The position numbers and the translations under genes were made by a program. From assembly GCA_014238335.1 (NCBI GenBank), contig JABABI010000055.1, positions 1 to 46,873 of the forward strand: 46,873 nucleotides of DNA. The letters run 5' to 3'. Below, piece after piece: positions 8,049 through 16,814 of the stretch (position 1 is its first letter; each line of letters starts with the position of its first letter). The notes under the pieces were generated by a model that did no database searches, had not been told where the DNA came from, and saw only the letters and a program-made list of their open reading frames with translations. The DNA comes from Fuerstiella sp. (GTDB taxonomy: Bacteria; Planctomycetota; Planctomycetia; Planctomycetales; Planctomycetaceae).

Positions 8049-11033
8049 ATGTCAGGAAAACGCCGGATTTTGATGACCACGTTGTGCTGGATTGCAGCCA
8101 ACGCGACCGGCAGCGCAACCGACGACCGAATTGACTTCAATCGTGACGTCCAACCAATTCTGTCGAACCATTGTTATGAATGTCATGGTCCGGACGCTGA
8201 ACAGCGGCAGGCTGAGCTTCGGCTGGACCAGCGTTCCAGCGCGATCGCCACTACTGACGACGTGGCTGCGATTGTTCCGGGGAACGCGAATATCAGCGAG
8301 TTGGTGGAACGCATAATGTCCCGCGATGAAGATTTTCTGATGCCTCCGTCGGAGTCCGGCGAACGTCTCAGCGACGAGCAGGTTGCCATTTTGAAAAAAT
8401 GGATAGATCAGGGGGCAGTTTACGCGAAACACTGGTCCTTTGAATCTGTTACCCGCCCCAAGACTCCGAACGTCGTTCCTGCCGACTGGCCGAAAAATGC
8501 GGTGGATGCTTTCATTCTGCAAAAACTGAATGCGGCGGACATCGCACCGTCGAACGAGGCGAAAAAGACAACTTTGATTCGGCGAGTCTATCTGGATCTG
8601 CTGGGGCTTCTGCCGAGCATCGAACAGGTCGACGCTTTCATCAGCGATACAGAACCGCAGGCCTACGAACGCATGGTGGACGAGGTCTTGCAGAGTCAGC
8701 ATTTCGGTGAACGGTGGGGCCGACACTGGCTGGACCAGGCACGTTATGCAGACTCGCATGGCTACACGAATGACAACGAGCGTTCGATCTGGCCATACCG
8801 CGATTGGGTCATTGATGCATTTAATCGCGACTTGCCATTCGATCAGTTTACGACGGAACAACTGGCCGGTGATCTGCTGGACAATCCAACGCTGGCTCAA
8901 AAAGTCGCAACCGGTTTTCATCGCAACACGCTGATCAACAGCGAAGGCGGAACCAAAGCGGATCAGTTTCGCGATGAACAGGTCAAGGACCGGACCGATA
9001 CCACCGGACTTGTCTGGATGGGGCTGACGGTTGGTTGTGCGAAGTGTCACTCCCACAAGTTTGATCCCGTAAGCCAGACCGAGTATTACCAGCTGTACGC
9101 CTTCTTTAACTCCACAGTCGACCGTAATTCCGTGACGCCAACAGTACAGGTGCCGTCGGCGGCTCAGACAAGTCAGCTTGACGAACTGGCGACATTGAAA
9201 GTGTCACTTTCGGAGCAACTGGCCAATGACACAGACGCCGAAAGACGACAAAAAATCTGGGAACAGGATGTTGTGGCAAGAGCGAGGAATGCCACTGCCG
9301 AAAAGGACGACGGGATGTCATGGCAGATTCTTCCGTTGTCGGGCAAGTCGACGAAGGATGCCACGCTCAGCAGCCTGGATGACCACTCATTGCTGGCGAT
9401 GGGGCCTGCGGCGGACAGTGAAGAATACCATTCCACGGCCCGAAGCCCGTTGACAAAAATTCGGTCGGTACGGCTGGAAGTGTTAACGGACGACAGTCTG
9501 CCCAACAAGGGCCCAGGTCGTGCGGACAGTGGTAACTTCGTTCTGTCTGAATTCTGGTTTCGCACCGGCGATGGTCGCGAACTGAGGTTTTCTCGAGCGG
9601 GAGCCGAACATTCTCAGACAGGTTACGCCGTGGCCAGGGCCATCGACGGCAAAGGCGATACCGGCTGGGCGATCAATGATGCACCGGAAGGCAGCCCCAA
9701 TCGGAATCGTACCGCGTGGTTCGTGCTGCCGGAAACGCTGGAGGTTGAAGAGGACCATGCGTTGACATTCAAAATGCAGTTTAATCGAAAGACATTCAGT
9801 ATTGGCCGGTACCGACTGAGTATTTCTTCAGACGAATGGGTCGAGCGTCCGGGGGTTGCTCAGTTGGCGACACTGATTACTGTGGAGCCCGAAAAACGCA
9901 GCGACGAGCAGAACGCGAAACTTCGAAAGGCGTTCATTCAGTCCGACCCTGAACTGGCGGATCTGGATCGTCAGCTGACGGAAACAACAAAGAAGTTTGA
10001 CGCAGTCAAACGCAGTATTCCCACGACGATGATATTTCAGGAACTGGAAAAGCCACGACAGGCTTATTTTCAGGTTCGTGGAGATTTTCTGCGTCAGGGC
10101 GACAACGTTCTGCCGGATGTTCCGGACGTTCTGCCGGGACTACCGTCCTCTGCCAGGCCGTTGAATCGACTCGACCTTGCCAAATGGCTGCTAAGCAGAG
10201 AACACCCGTTAACCGCGCGAGTGCGCATGAACCGAATCTGGATGCGTTTGTTTGGTCGCGGGCTGGTAGAAACGGAAAACGATTTCGGCACTCAAGGGAC
10301 GTTGCCGTCGCACCCTGAATTGCTGGACTGGCTGGCTGCGGAATTCATGCAGCAGGGATGGTCGACAAAGGCGATGCTGCGACTTTTGATAACGTCTGCC
10401 ACGTATCGGCAGAGTTCTCGCGCACGGTCTGAGCTGGTCAGCACTGATCTGCAGAACCGGCTGCTGGCTCGGCAGTCACGGATCCGCGTCGAGGCTGAGA
10501 TTATTCGCGATCTTGCACTGTCTGTCAGCGGCAAAATCAGTCCGAAGGTCGGCGGTCCAGGCGTCTACCCACCGCAGCCCGAGGGCGTGTATGCGTTTAC
10601 CCAGAGAAAGAAAAACTGGAAGACCAGCCAGGACGAAGACCGTTTTCGTCGCGGCATGTATACGTTCTTCTACCGCAGTGCGCCTTACCCGATGCTGACC
10701 ACATTTGACGTGCCGAAATTCAATCAGGTCTGCACCAGTCGGGATCGTTCAAACACGCCGCTGCAGTCACTGACTCTGGCGAATTCCGAAGCTCTGTTTG
10801 AACTCGCAGAAAGTTTTGGCCGACGCATTATCGCAGAAGGCGGCGACGCTGATCCGGGTCGACTGCAGTTTGCCTTTCGTGCCAGTTTTGCCCGCAGACC
10901 GACGGCAGCCGAACTTGCTCGCCTGCGTGATTACACCCGGACCGTGCGAAAACGATTTGCTGAAGACGAAAAAGTCTGGACAGCCGTGGCCCGAGTCATG
11001 ATGAACCTTGATGAATTTGTGACGCGGGAGTGA
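8049..11033 (+). CDS. DUF1549/DUF1553 protein with planctomycete-type cytochrome C domain
   Basis: About 994 residues from the ATG at 8049; the frame is open from a GTG at 8019 and a further ATG at 8073 is possible. A short signal-like segment precedes the domains. Residues about 30-105 are a planctomycete cytochrome C domain (PSCyt1) with heme motif CYECH (Cys42, Cys45, His46) and the usual FNRDVQPILS lead-in. The DUF1549 (PSCyt2) domain follows at about 125-370, with a second CxxCH at 330-334 in GCAKCHSHKFDP. A beta-rich insert lies around 470-620, and DUF1553 (PSD1) closes the protein (about 690-940), with ARVRMNRIWMRLFGRGLV, FGTQGTLPSHPELLDWLA and FDVPKFNQVCTSRD. These proteins are exported and nearly always precede a DUF1501 protein, as here. 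They are thought to act in polymer breakdown with electron transfer through the heme; the reaction is not known. Confidence 0.93.
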   Translation: MSGKRRILMTTLCWIAANATGSATDDRIDFNRDVQPILSNHCYECHGPDAEQRQAELRLDQRSSAIATTDDVAAIVPGNANISELVERIMSRDEDFLMPPSESGERLSDEQVAILKKWIDQGAVYAKHWSFESVTRPKTPNVVPADWPKNAVDAFILQKLNAADIAPSNEAKKTTLIRRVYLDLLGLLPSIEQVDAFISDTEPQAYERMVDEVLQSQHFGERWGRHWLDQARYADSHGYTNDNERSIWPYRDWVIDAFNRDLPFDQFTTEQLAGDLLDNPTLAQKVATGFHRNTLINSEGGTKADQFRDEQVKDRTDTTGLVWMGLTVGCAKCHSHKFDPVSQTEYYQLYAFFNSTVDRNSVTPTVQVPSAAQTSQLDELATLKVSLSEQLANDTDAERRQKIWEQDVVARARNATAEKDDGMSWQILPLSGKSTKDATLSSLDDHSLLAMGPAADSEEYHSTARSPLTKIRSVRLEVLTDDSLPNKGPGRADSGNFVLSEFWFRTGDGRELRFSRAGAEHSQTGYAVARAIDGKGDTGWAINDAPEGSPNRNRTAWFVLPETLEVEEDHALTFKMQFNRKTFSIGRYRLSISSDEWVERPGVAQLATLITVEPEKRSDEQNAKLRKAFIQSDPELADLDRQLTETTKKFDAVKRSIPTTMIFQELEKPRQAYFQVRGDFLRQGDNVLPDVPDVLPGLPSSARPLNRLDLAKWLLSREHPLTARVRMNRIWMRLFGRGLVETENDFGTQGTLPSHPELLDWLAAEFMQQGWSTKAMLRLLITSATYRQSSRARSELVSTDLQNRLLARQSRIRVEAEIIRDLALSVSGKISPKVGGPGVYPPQPEGVYAFTQRKKNWKTSQDEDRFRRGMYTFFYRSAPYPMLTTFDVPKFNQVCTSRDRSNTPLQSLTLANSEALFELAESFGRRIIAEGGDADPGRLQFAFRASFARRPTAAELARLRDYTRTVRKRFAEDEKVWTAVARVMMNLDEFVTRE

Positions 11034-11149
11034 GCAGCAAAACATTGTCGACCAGCGGGGCTGCTTCCTCGGACATCTGAATGACCGGAACCACAAGAAA
11101 GTCACATGGCCCGACGCCAACTTCAAACTGCCGACGGTATAGCGACACG

Positions 11150-12568
11150 ATGAAACACAACTCCCCTCCTTCAAACCATCCGCTGCTGTCCTCGACTCGT
11201 CGAGGTTTCTTTGGCCAGGCGGGGCTGAGCGTCGGCAGCATCGGCCTTGCGTCTCTGCTGGCAGACTCGTGTTCGGCTGAGGTCGCTGCCAAGCCTGTCG
11301 CCAAAGCCAAAGCAGTCATTTACCTGTTTATGGCGGGAGGGCCCAGCCAGCTGGAGCTGTTTGAAAACAAACCGAAACTGACGGAACTGTCGGGGCAGAC
11401 ACCGCCGGAAAGCTTCACAAAGGACAGGCGATTTGCATTTCTGAAAGGAACTGAGACGCTTCTCGGACCGCGGCAAAAGTTTGGGCGCTACGGAGAAAGT
11501 GGAGTTGAACTCAGTGACCTTTTGCCGTACCACCGGGACATCGTCGACGACGTTTGTTTTGTGAAGGGCATGGTAACAGACGTATTCAACCATGGTCCTG
11601 CGAAACTGTTCATGCAGACCGGATCGCCTCAGCCCGGGCGTCCCTGCATGGGGTCATGGGTTACCTACGGGATCGGCAGTGAATCGGCCAATCTTCCCGG
11701 GTTCGTGGTGCTGCAATCCGGTCCTCGAGGACCTCGCGGCGGGTCGGCCCTGTGGTCCAGTGGTTTTTTGCCGACGAATTATCAGGGCGTGCCGTTTCGC
11801 GGACAGGGCGATCCGATTCTGAATCTAAAGAGTCCCGCTGATTATGATCGTGATGCTCAGCGCGATTTCACTGACACAGTGAGCGGTTTGAACCAACTGC
11901 GGTTTGACAGCGTGGGCGACCCGGAAATACAGACTCGAATTGCAGCCTATGAAATGGCCTACCGGATGCAGATGAGTGCTCCTGAGCTAATGGATCTGAG
12001 TGACGAGCCTGATCATGTGCTCAAGATGTACGGCGTCGAACCCGGAAAACCGTCGTTTGCGAACAACGCCATTCTTGCCCGGCGTCTGGTTGAACGTGGT
12101 GTGCGTTTTATCCAGCTGTACCACACCAGCTGGGATCAGCACGGCGCCGCAGAATCTCTGGATGGCGAATTACCGTTGCGTTGTAAAGAAGTTGACCAGG
12201 CCTCGGCTGCACTGGTAAAGGATCTGAAACAGCGCGGACTGCTGGACGATGTATTGGTGGTCTGGGGCGGAGAATTCGGCCGAACACCGATGGGTGAAGA
12301 ACGCTCGCCGGCTGGTCGAGACCACCACATCGATGCCTATACGATGTGGTTGGCGGGCGCGGGAATCAAGCCGGGATTTACACTCGGGGCTACCGACGAG
12401 CTTGGGTTTGGTGTGACCGAAGGCAGAGTTCACGTCCATGATCTGCAGGCGACGATTCTGCATCAGCTGGGCATTGATCACACACAGCTGACGTTCCGCT
12501 CACAGGGGCGGGACTTTCGTCTGACGGACGTCCACGGGAATGTCGTGAAAGAAATTTTGGCCGGGTAG
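11150..12568 (+). CDS. DUF1501 protein, Tat-exported, sulfatase-like
   Basis: A 472-residue protein starting at the ATG at 11150, where it has a twin-arginine signal STRRGFFGQAGLSVG. The frame is open upstream to 11081 without similarity. Family motifs: IYLFMAGGPSQLELFENKP, FGRYGESGVELSDLLPYH, CFVKGMVTD, NHGPAKLFMQTG, SWVTYGIGSES, LPGFVVL, DQHGAAESLD, VVWGGEFGRTP and GRDHHIDAYTMWLAGAGI. The last two hold the conserved Glu, Arg, Asp and His residues that make this family resemble alkaline phosphatase/sulfatase-fold proteins. It lies 116 bp after the DUF1549/DUF1553 gene, the standard planctomycete pair, and 101 bp before a ThuA-like gene. It probably works with its partner outside the cytoplasm on a sulfated or otherwise decorated substrate; this is inference from the family. 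Confidence 0.94.
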   Translation: MKHNSPPSNHPLLSSTRRGFFGQAGLSVGSIGLASLLADSCSAEVAAKPVAKAKAVIYLFMAGGPSQLELFENKPKLTELSGQTPPESFTKDRRFAFLKGTETLLGPRQKFGRYGESGVELSDLLPYHRDIVDDVCFVKGMVTDVFNHGPAKLFMQTGSPQPGRPCMGSWVTYGIGSESANLPGFVVLQSGPRGPRGGSALWSSGFLPTNYQGVPFRGQGDPILNLKSPADYDRDAQRDFTDTVSGLNQLRFDSVGDPEIQTRIAAYEMAYRMQMSAPELMDLSDEPDHVLKMYGVEPGKPSFANNAILARRLVERGVRFIQLYHTSWDQHGAAESLDGELPLRCKEVDQASAALVKDLKQRGLLDDVLVVWGGEFGRTPMGEERSPAGRDHHIDAYTMWLAGAGIKPGFTLGATDELGFGVTEGRVHVHDLQATILHQLGIDHTQLTFRSQGRDFRLTDVHGNVVKEILAG

Positions 12569-12669
12569 TCGCGTTCGGCTCGGCATCGGCTAACATGATT
12601 TCCACGTGACGAGACATTCTGTAAGTGTCGTAAGACGCCGGTCCCTTCACTCAACTGACAGGTTTTCAA

Positions 12670-13548
12670 ATGAATTACCGCGGCCTTCGAATTCTGCATG
12701 CTTTCCTGTTCATCATGTTCCTGTGCGTGGAAGCCTCAGCGGCTGAAAAGCCCGAGCCACTTAAGGGGCTGCTGGTTACTGGGGGCTGTTGTCATGACTA
12801 CGAAAACCAAAAGCGAATCATCACCGAGGGAATGAGCCAGCGAGTCCACATTACGTGGGATATCGTACACGAAGGCGGCACCGGTCGTGACCACAAAATC
12901 TCCGTCTACGGCGACAAGGGATGGGCGAAAAAGTACGACGTCATCTTCCACAACGAATGTTTTGGAGGTGTTGTCGATGACGATTTTGTGCAGGCGATTA
13001 CGGCGGCTCACCACGATGGTGTACCGGCAATATTCGTACACTGTTCACTGCACAGCTATCGCAATGCGGCCGTTGCAGCCGATTCATGGAGGGAACTGAT
13101 CGGCGTAACATCGCAAAGTCATGAAAAGAAACGAGCTGTTAAAGCGGTGACGGTGAACGCCGAACATCCTGTCATGAAAGGATTTCCCAATGAATGGCCG
13201 ACGCCGAACGGCGAGCTGTACAAGATTGAACGCGTGTGGCCGAATTGTATTCCACTGGCGCAGGCCTGGGGCGAAGACACAGAGAAGGACCACACCGTCA
13301 TCTGGCTGAACACATTCGGCCGAGCGCGAGTGTTCGGCACTTCACTGGGTCACCACAATGAGACGATGAACAACGACGTCTGGCTGAATCTTGTTGCAAA
13401 GGGTCTGCTGTGGAGTGTGGATCGGCTGCAACCCAATGGAGAGCCCATGGCTGGTTACGAAGGTTCAGGAATCAAGCCGATCGTGATCGGAGAAAAACAA
13501 GCCGCGGTTCCCGTGCCGGATCCCCGCTTTACTGCATCAACGCGATAG
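12670..13548 (+). CDS. ThuA-like domain protein, exported
   Basis: A 292-residue protein with a signal peptide (LHAFLFIMFLCVEASAAE). The mature part is a ThuA-like glutamine-amidotransferase-fold domain: LKGLLVTGGCCHDYENQK, VHEGGTG, YDVIFHNECFGGV, GVPAIFVHCSLHSYR, SWRELIGVTSQSHEKK, EHPVMKGFP, ELYKIE, VIWLNTFGRARVFGTSLGHH and NDVWLNLVAKGLLWS. The His and Glu residues in CCHDY, HNECF and LGHHNET are conserved in the family. ThuA proteins are linked to trehalose and related disaccharide use in rhizobia; in planctomycetes they sit beside sugar-related oxidoreductases and hydrolases, as here next to a DUF1501 gene. The exact activity is not known. It is likely co-transcribed with the two genes upstream. 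Confidence 0.9.
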   Translation: MNYRGLRILHAFLFIMFLCVEASAAEKPEPLKGLLVTGGCCHDYENQKRIITEGMSQRVHITWDIVHEGGTGRDHKISVYGDKGWAKKYDVIFHNECFGGVVDDDFVQAITAAHHDGVPAIFVHCSLHSYRNAAVAADSWRELIGVTSQSHEKKRAVKAVTVNAEHPVMKGFPNEWPTPNGELYKIERVWPNCIPLAQAWGEDTEKDHTVIWLNTFGRARVFGTSLGHHNETMNNDVWLNLVAKGLLWSVDRLQPNGEPMAGYEGSGIKPIVIGEKQAAVPVPDPRFTASTR

Positions 13549-13559
13549 TTCATTGACGG

Positions 13560-13579
13560 GGCCAGCCGTTTTTCTGGCC
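13560..13579 (+). repeat. Small hairpin after the ThuA gene
   Basis: GGCCAG (13560-13565) and CTGGCC (13574-13579) form a six-pair stem with a T-rich loop. It lies 12 bp after the ThuA stop. There is no T tract after the stem, so it could be a weak terminator or a chance palindrome. Confidence 0.35.
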
Positions 13580-13730
13580 GACAGTATCGCAAACTGTACT
13601 TCTGTCTGTCGTTGACCGGTTGAGAATCTATCGTGCGAACTGTGCCCGATCGGCTCTGTCGATCGAATCCTGCTGACGCTCTGCGGATGATATCGAGCTG
13701 CAGACAGTCGTCGTTTTCATCGGATCAAAC

Positions 13731-15341
13731 ATGAACTGGGCACTTGTCGCACGTCTGCTGGGACTGATCTCGCTGTTAATCGGTGGTGCCATGGTTGTGA
13801 CGCTGCCCTGGTCGCATCCCTGGTTTGGTCAGACCGTTGTCTTTGAACAGGCTGCCATGGGAGGCATGCTCAGATCCATCGCAGTGTGTGTCGTGGTGGG
13901 CGGACTGCTTCTGTTTGGTGGTCGCCGGGCAAAGGATAAATTGCTACGGAAGGAAGCTCTGGCGGTCGTTGGTGTCGGCTGGATTCTGTGCGGGATTCTG
14001 GGGGCGCTTCCATTCCTGCTGACCCCGACCTATCGCATGCCGGCCGTTCCGATGAGCGTGCCTGATGCCGTGTTTGAATCGATCTCCGGGTTCACGACGA
14101 CAGGCGCATCTGTGTTGACCAACCTTGAGGTCCCGGCTGGTGTCAACGACTGCGAACAGGCAGCCTTACGTGGAGAAATTGCATACATACCGCGCAGCGT
14201 TCTGTTCTGGCGCAGTTTCACCCACTGGTTGGGAGGAATGGGAATCATTGTGCTGTTTGTCGCGATTCTGGGGCAGCTTGGTGCCGGCGGAAAAGCGTTA
14301 ATGCGCCGGGAAGTTCCCGGTCCGCTCACGGATACGGTGAGGCCGCGCGTTCGTGAAACGGCCATGCTGATGTGGGGTATCTACCTTGGTCTGTCCGCGC
14401 TGATGACGGTAATTCTGCTGCTCCATGGGCTGGATCTTTTTGATTCATTGTGCCATACGTTTGGGACTCTTGCGACGGGCGGGTTCAGCACTCGCAATTC
14501 CAGCGTCGGCGGGTTTGGTGATGCGCGTATTGAATTCACGATCATCGTTTTCATGATCGCTGCGGGCACCAACTTCAACCTGTACTATCTGCTGCTGCGA
14601 AGGTCCGCCAAGCGTTCAGAACACACCGTTTTCGAACGTGTCCGTGCGTTCTTTTCGGATCCGGAATTTCGCGCCTATCTGTTACTTCTCTTTGCCGGTA
14701 CAGCGACGCTTACCGTTGTGTTGTACGGTACTGGATATTATTCCTCAGTTTCCGATGGCCTGCGTCATGCCTGTTTTAACGTCGTGGCGGTCATGACGAC
14801 GACAGGGTTCGGCACAGAAGACTTTGCTCGCTGGCCTGTACTCTCTCGGACGGTATTGCTGCTCCTGATGTTTGTGGGCGGATGTTCCGGATCCACCGGC
14901 GGCGGCATCAAGGTCATCCGTTTTCTTGTGCTGTGGAGAGTTTTGAAACTGGAAGCGGAACGTGCCTTTCGTCCAAACCTTGTTCGCCCGTTGCGTATTG
15001 CGGGAAACCGGGTCGACGATTCGGTGGGACGTGATGTACTGGTTTATTTCTGCCTGATCACCGTCATTCTTGCCGGCAGCTGGTGCATGTTAATGGTGGT
15101 TGAGCCAGATACACAGTGGCAGGAAGAATCGGCGGCGGAAAAACTCACCGATTGTGCCGGTGCCGTCGCAGCCACGCTCAACAACATTGGTCCGGGACTG
15201 GGCGTCTGCGGCCCTCATGGAAATTATTCGTCATTCTCGGAAGCGTCGAAGCTTTTATTAACTGTTCTAATGCTTCTGGGGCGGCTGGAACTCTTCGCCA
15301 TCATCGTCCTGCTGATTCCGGGATTCTGGAAAGTGCAGTAA
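13731..15341 (+). CDS. trkH: TrkH/KtrB-family potassium uptake membrane protein
   Basis: A 536-residue polytopic membrane protein. The four pore-loop repeats of the Trk/Ktr/HKT superfamily are visible: SISGFTTTGASV, FGTLATGGFSTRNSS, AVMTTTGFGTEDF and the last one around NNIGPGLGVCGPHGNYS, each with the Gly of the selectivity filter. GGCSGSTGGGIKVIRF is the family segment before the last repeat. It moves potassium (or sodium) ions across the cytoplasmic membrane, normally gated by the cytoplasmic TrkA protein, which is not encoded within this window. The length fits TrkH better than the shorter KtrB. The gene stands alone, 182 bp after the ThuA gene and convergent to the DUF1080 gene. Confidence 0.93.
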   Translation: MNWALVARLLGLISLLIGGAMVVTLPWSHPWFGQTVVFEQAAMGGMLRSIAVCVVVGGLLLFGGRRAKDKLLRKEALAVVGVGWILCGILGALPFLLTPTYRMPAVPMSVPDAVFESISGFTTTGASVLTNLEVPAGVNDCEQAALRGEIAYIPRSVLFWRSFTHWLGGMGIIVLFVAILGQLGAGGKALMRREVPGPLTDTVRPRVRETAMLMWGIYLGLSALMTVILLLHGLDLFDSLCHTFGTLATGGFSTRNSSVGGFGDARIEFTIIVFMIAAGTNFNLYYLLLRRSAKRSEHTVFERVRAFFSDPEFRAYLLLLFAGTATLTVVLYGTGYYSSVSDGLRHACFNVVAVMTTTGFGTEDFARWPVLSRTVLLLLMFVGGCSGSTGGGIKVIRFLVLWRVLKLEAERAFRPNLVRPLRIAGNRVDDSVGRDVLVYFCLITVILAGSWCMLMVVEPDTQWQEESAAEKLTDCAGAVAATLNNIGPGLGVCGPHGNYSSFSEASKLLLTVLMLLGRLELFAIIVLLIPGFWKVQ

Positions 15342-15415
15342 CGGGTCGGCGGCGGCGGGCGCCGTGTCTCGGGTGTTCCTGCGGTAACAGAGATATGAAG
15401 CCTGTTGCCCGGCAG

Positions 15416-15432
15416 GCCGCGTGAAACGCGGC
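15416..15432. repeat. Hairpin between convergent genes
   Basis: GCCGCG and CGCGGC (15416-15421, 15427-15432) flank a TGAAA loop in the 161 bp gap between the convergent trkH and DUF1080 genes. It is placed where a bidirectional terminator would be, but neither strand has a run of T after it. Confidence 0.4.
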
Positions 15433-15502
15433 GTTGAAACTTTCGAGTCACGGTGCTGCACTTCGTACGGCCGGCGGTGATTCAGGTTGCCATCCGGCGG
15501 CG

Positions 15503-16288
15503 TCATTCGGCGAAATCGGTGGTGGCTTCCCTGAGGTCCAGTTCCTTGATCCACGTGTTACGATAACGCACGTCGTGCCCTTCGCACTGAAGCTTCAGTC
15601 CCTGTGGCGTATCTGTAATTCCAAAACCGTTGTCGTTGCCGCCGTCAACGCCGGAATTGGGGCCTCCCCAGACCTTGTTGATCTGGATGTGAGCATGCAC
15701 TTTCTTACCATTGAAGTACATGGACACCCTGGCCTTTTCAGTCAGTTTGCCGTCGACAAACCGGGCCGCTCGGAAGTTAATGTCGTACGCGTTCCATTTT
15801 CCAAATCCGTTGTACGCGTGATACGGTGATTCCGTTTCGTTAATGACGGCTCCCATGCCGTGCTTCGTTTTGTCGCCGTCCAGCACCTGAATCTCGTAAC
15901 GGTTCTGCAAATAGACTCCGCTGTTCCCTCCGGGCTTGCTTACCAGAAATTCGATGTGCAGTCGGAAGTCACGATACGGCTTTTTCGTCACAATGTCAGC
16001 CGTGCCGTACCTGCCTCCGGCGGCGGCAGGATCGTCGGTCATAACAACCGTGCCACTGTCAACCGGATCATCAACAATCTTCCACTTGATCGGCAGTGAC
16101 GAAGCAAAGCGAGGTCCTTCCCAGTACGTCCATTTGCCATCCAGCATTTTTCGAGACCCGTCAATGATAACTTCAGCGCCATCAAGTGGAGCAGCTCCAA
16201 CGCCGACGTCCGCGACAGCGGTGGTGGAACCCGTATCGAAGCACTGGCATATCAGGGCAGATGTAATGACGAGGAATCTAAGCAACAT
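15503..16288 (-). CDS. DUF1080 (3-keto-disaccharide hydrolase-type) protein
   Basis: A 261-residue exported protein with signal peptide MLLRFLVITSALICQCF and a DUF1080 (LamG-like jelly-roll) domain. Typical motifs: KMLDGKWTYWEG, WKIVDDP, DIVTKKPYRDFRLHIEF, GNSGVYLQNRYEIQVLDG, ESPYHAYNGFGKWNAYDI, RVSMYFNGKKVH, QGLKLQCEGHDVRYRNTWIKEL. Proteins of this domain family include hydrolases that cleave 3-keto-glycosides made by Gfo/Idh/MocA oxidoreductases, and planctomycetes have many of them. A Gfo/Idh/MocA gene lies about 5.5 kb away at 21850, but they are not in one operon. The start is the first ATG followed by a good signal peptide. The substrate is unknown. Confidence 0.92.
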   Translation of the reverse strand: MLLRFLVITSALICQCFDTGSTTAVADVGVGAAPLDGAEVIIDGSRKMLDGKWTYWEGPRFASSLPIKWKIVDDPVDSGTVVMTDDPAAAGGRYGTADIVTKKPYRDFRLHIEFLVSKPGGNSGVYLQNRYEIQVLDGDKTKHGMGAVINETESPYHAYNGFGKWNAYDINFRAARFVDGKLTEKARVSMYFNGKKVHAHIQINKVWGGPNSGVDGGNDNGFGITDTPQGLKLQCEGHDVRYRNTWIKELDLREATTDFAE

Positions 16289-16814
16289 TGTTGAGCTTTC
16301 GTTGACTCAGGATAATTGTTTCGGCGATCGAGCGAATGACTTTTATCGTTGGTGAGGCTTCCCGTCGCAACGCTGTGACGGACACTTTCCGAAAATCTCT
16401 TTCAAGCCGCAAATGGACGAATGCTGACGGCAGGCGGAATCGCGTTCATTGATGTTCCTTCGCTGTTTGCGGCCCTGTACGGGCCCATAGGCCTGCGTCA
16501 GGCAGCGTCACCGACCTGTCGTCGCACCACCGGTCAAGTCGGCCAGCAACCGCTGGTTGGCAGATTCTGGCGCGGTATTCGATTCTGAGGCCGTTGCACC
16601 GGTCGAAATTGCCAGACCTTCAGTGATTCCTCTTGCTTCATTGCTCGTTTGCGGGGCACACTATGCTGAAGAGAAGTTGGGCAGTGAAGTCTGCCGAAAA
16701 GACCAGGGAGGCAATCGTCATCGTTGTGGTGCGTCCGGCATCTCTGAAATTCGTCAGTCGGACTCATCCCTGTTCGGACGTAGCACCATCTCACAACAAT
16801 CACGGACATTGAAA
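16289..16814. other. 526 bp divergent intergenic region
   Basis: This gap separates the leftward DUF1080 gene from the rightward exported-protein gene and should contain both promoters. The downstream frame is open back to 16557, but that extension has no signal peptide or similarity and was not taken as coding. Two small GC-rich hairpins stand side by side: GGCCC-TGTAC-GGGCC at 16471-16485 and GCCTG-CGT-CAGGC at 16491-16503. Nothing else was recognised. Confidence 0.5.
16471..16503. repeat. Two adjacent short hairpins
   Basis: Two perfect five-pair inverted repeats with loops of five and three bases lie five bases apart. No T tract follows on either strand. They might be an RNA element in a leader or simple GC-rich chance repeats. 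Confidence 0.4.

Noticed and set aside
8052..9056. Leftward 334-codon open frame opposite the DUF1549/DUF1553 gene
   Set aside because: It lies fully within a clear gene on the other strand, has no family similarity and an odd residue mix; it is a shadow of codon bias.
11034..11149. Short open segment (GHLNDRNHKKVTWPD and on) between the DUF1549/DUF1553 and DUF1501 genes
   Set aside because: It has no start codon and is out of frame with both neighbours; too short to claim as a gene remnant.
16557..16814. In-frame upstream extension of the exported protein at 16815
   Set aside because: The extension would bury the clean signal peptide 86 residues inside the protein and has no similarity.
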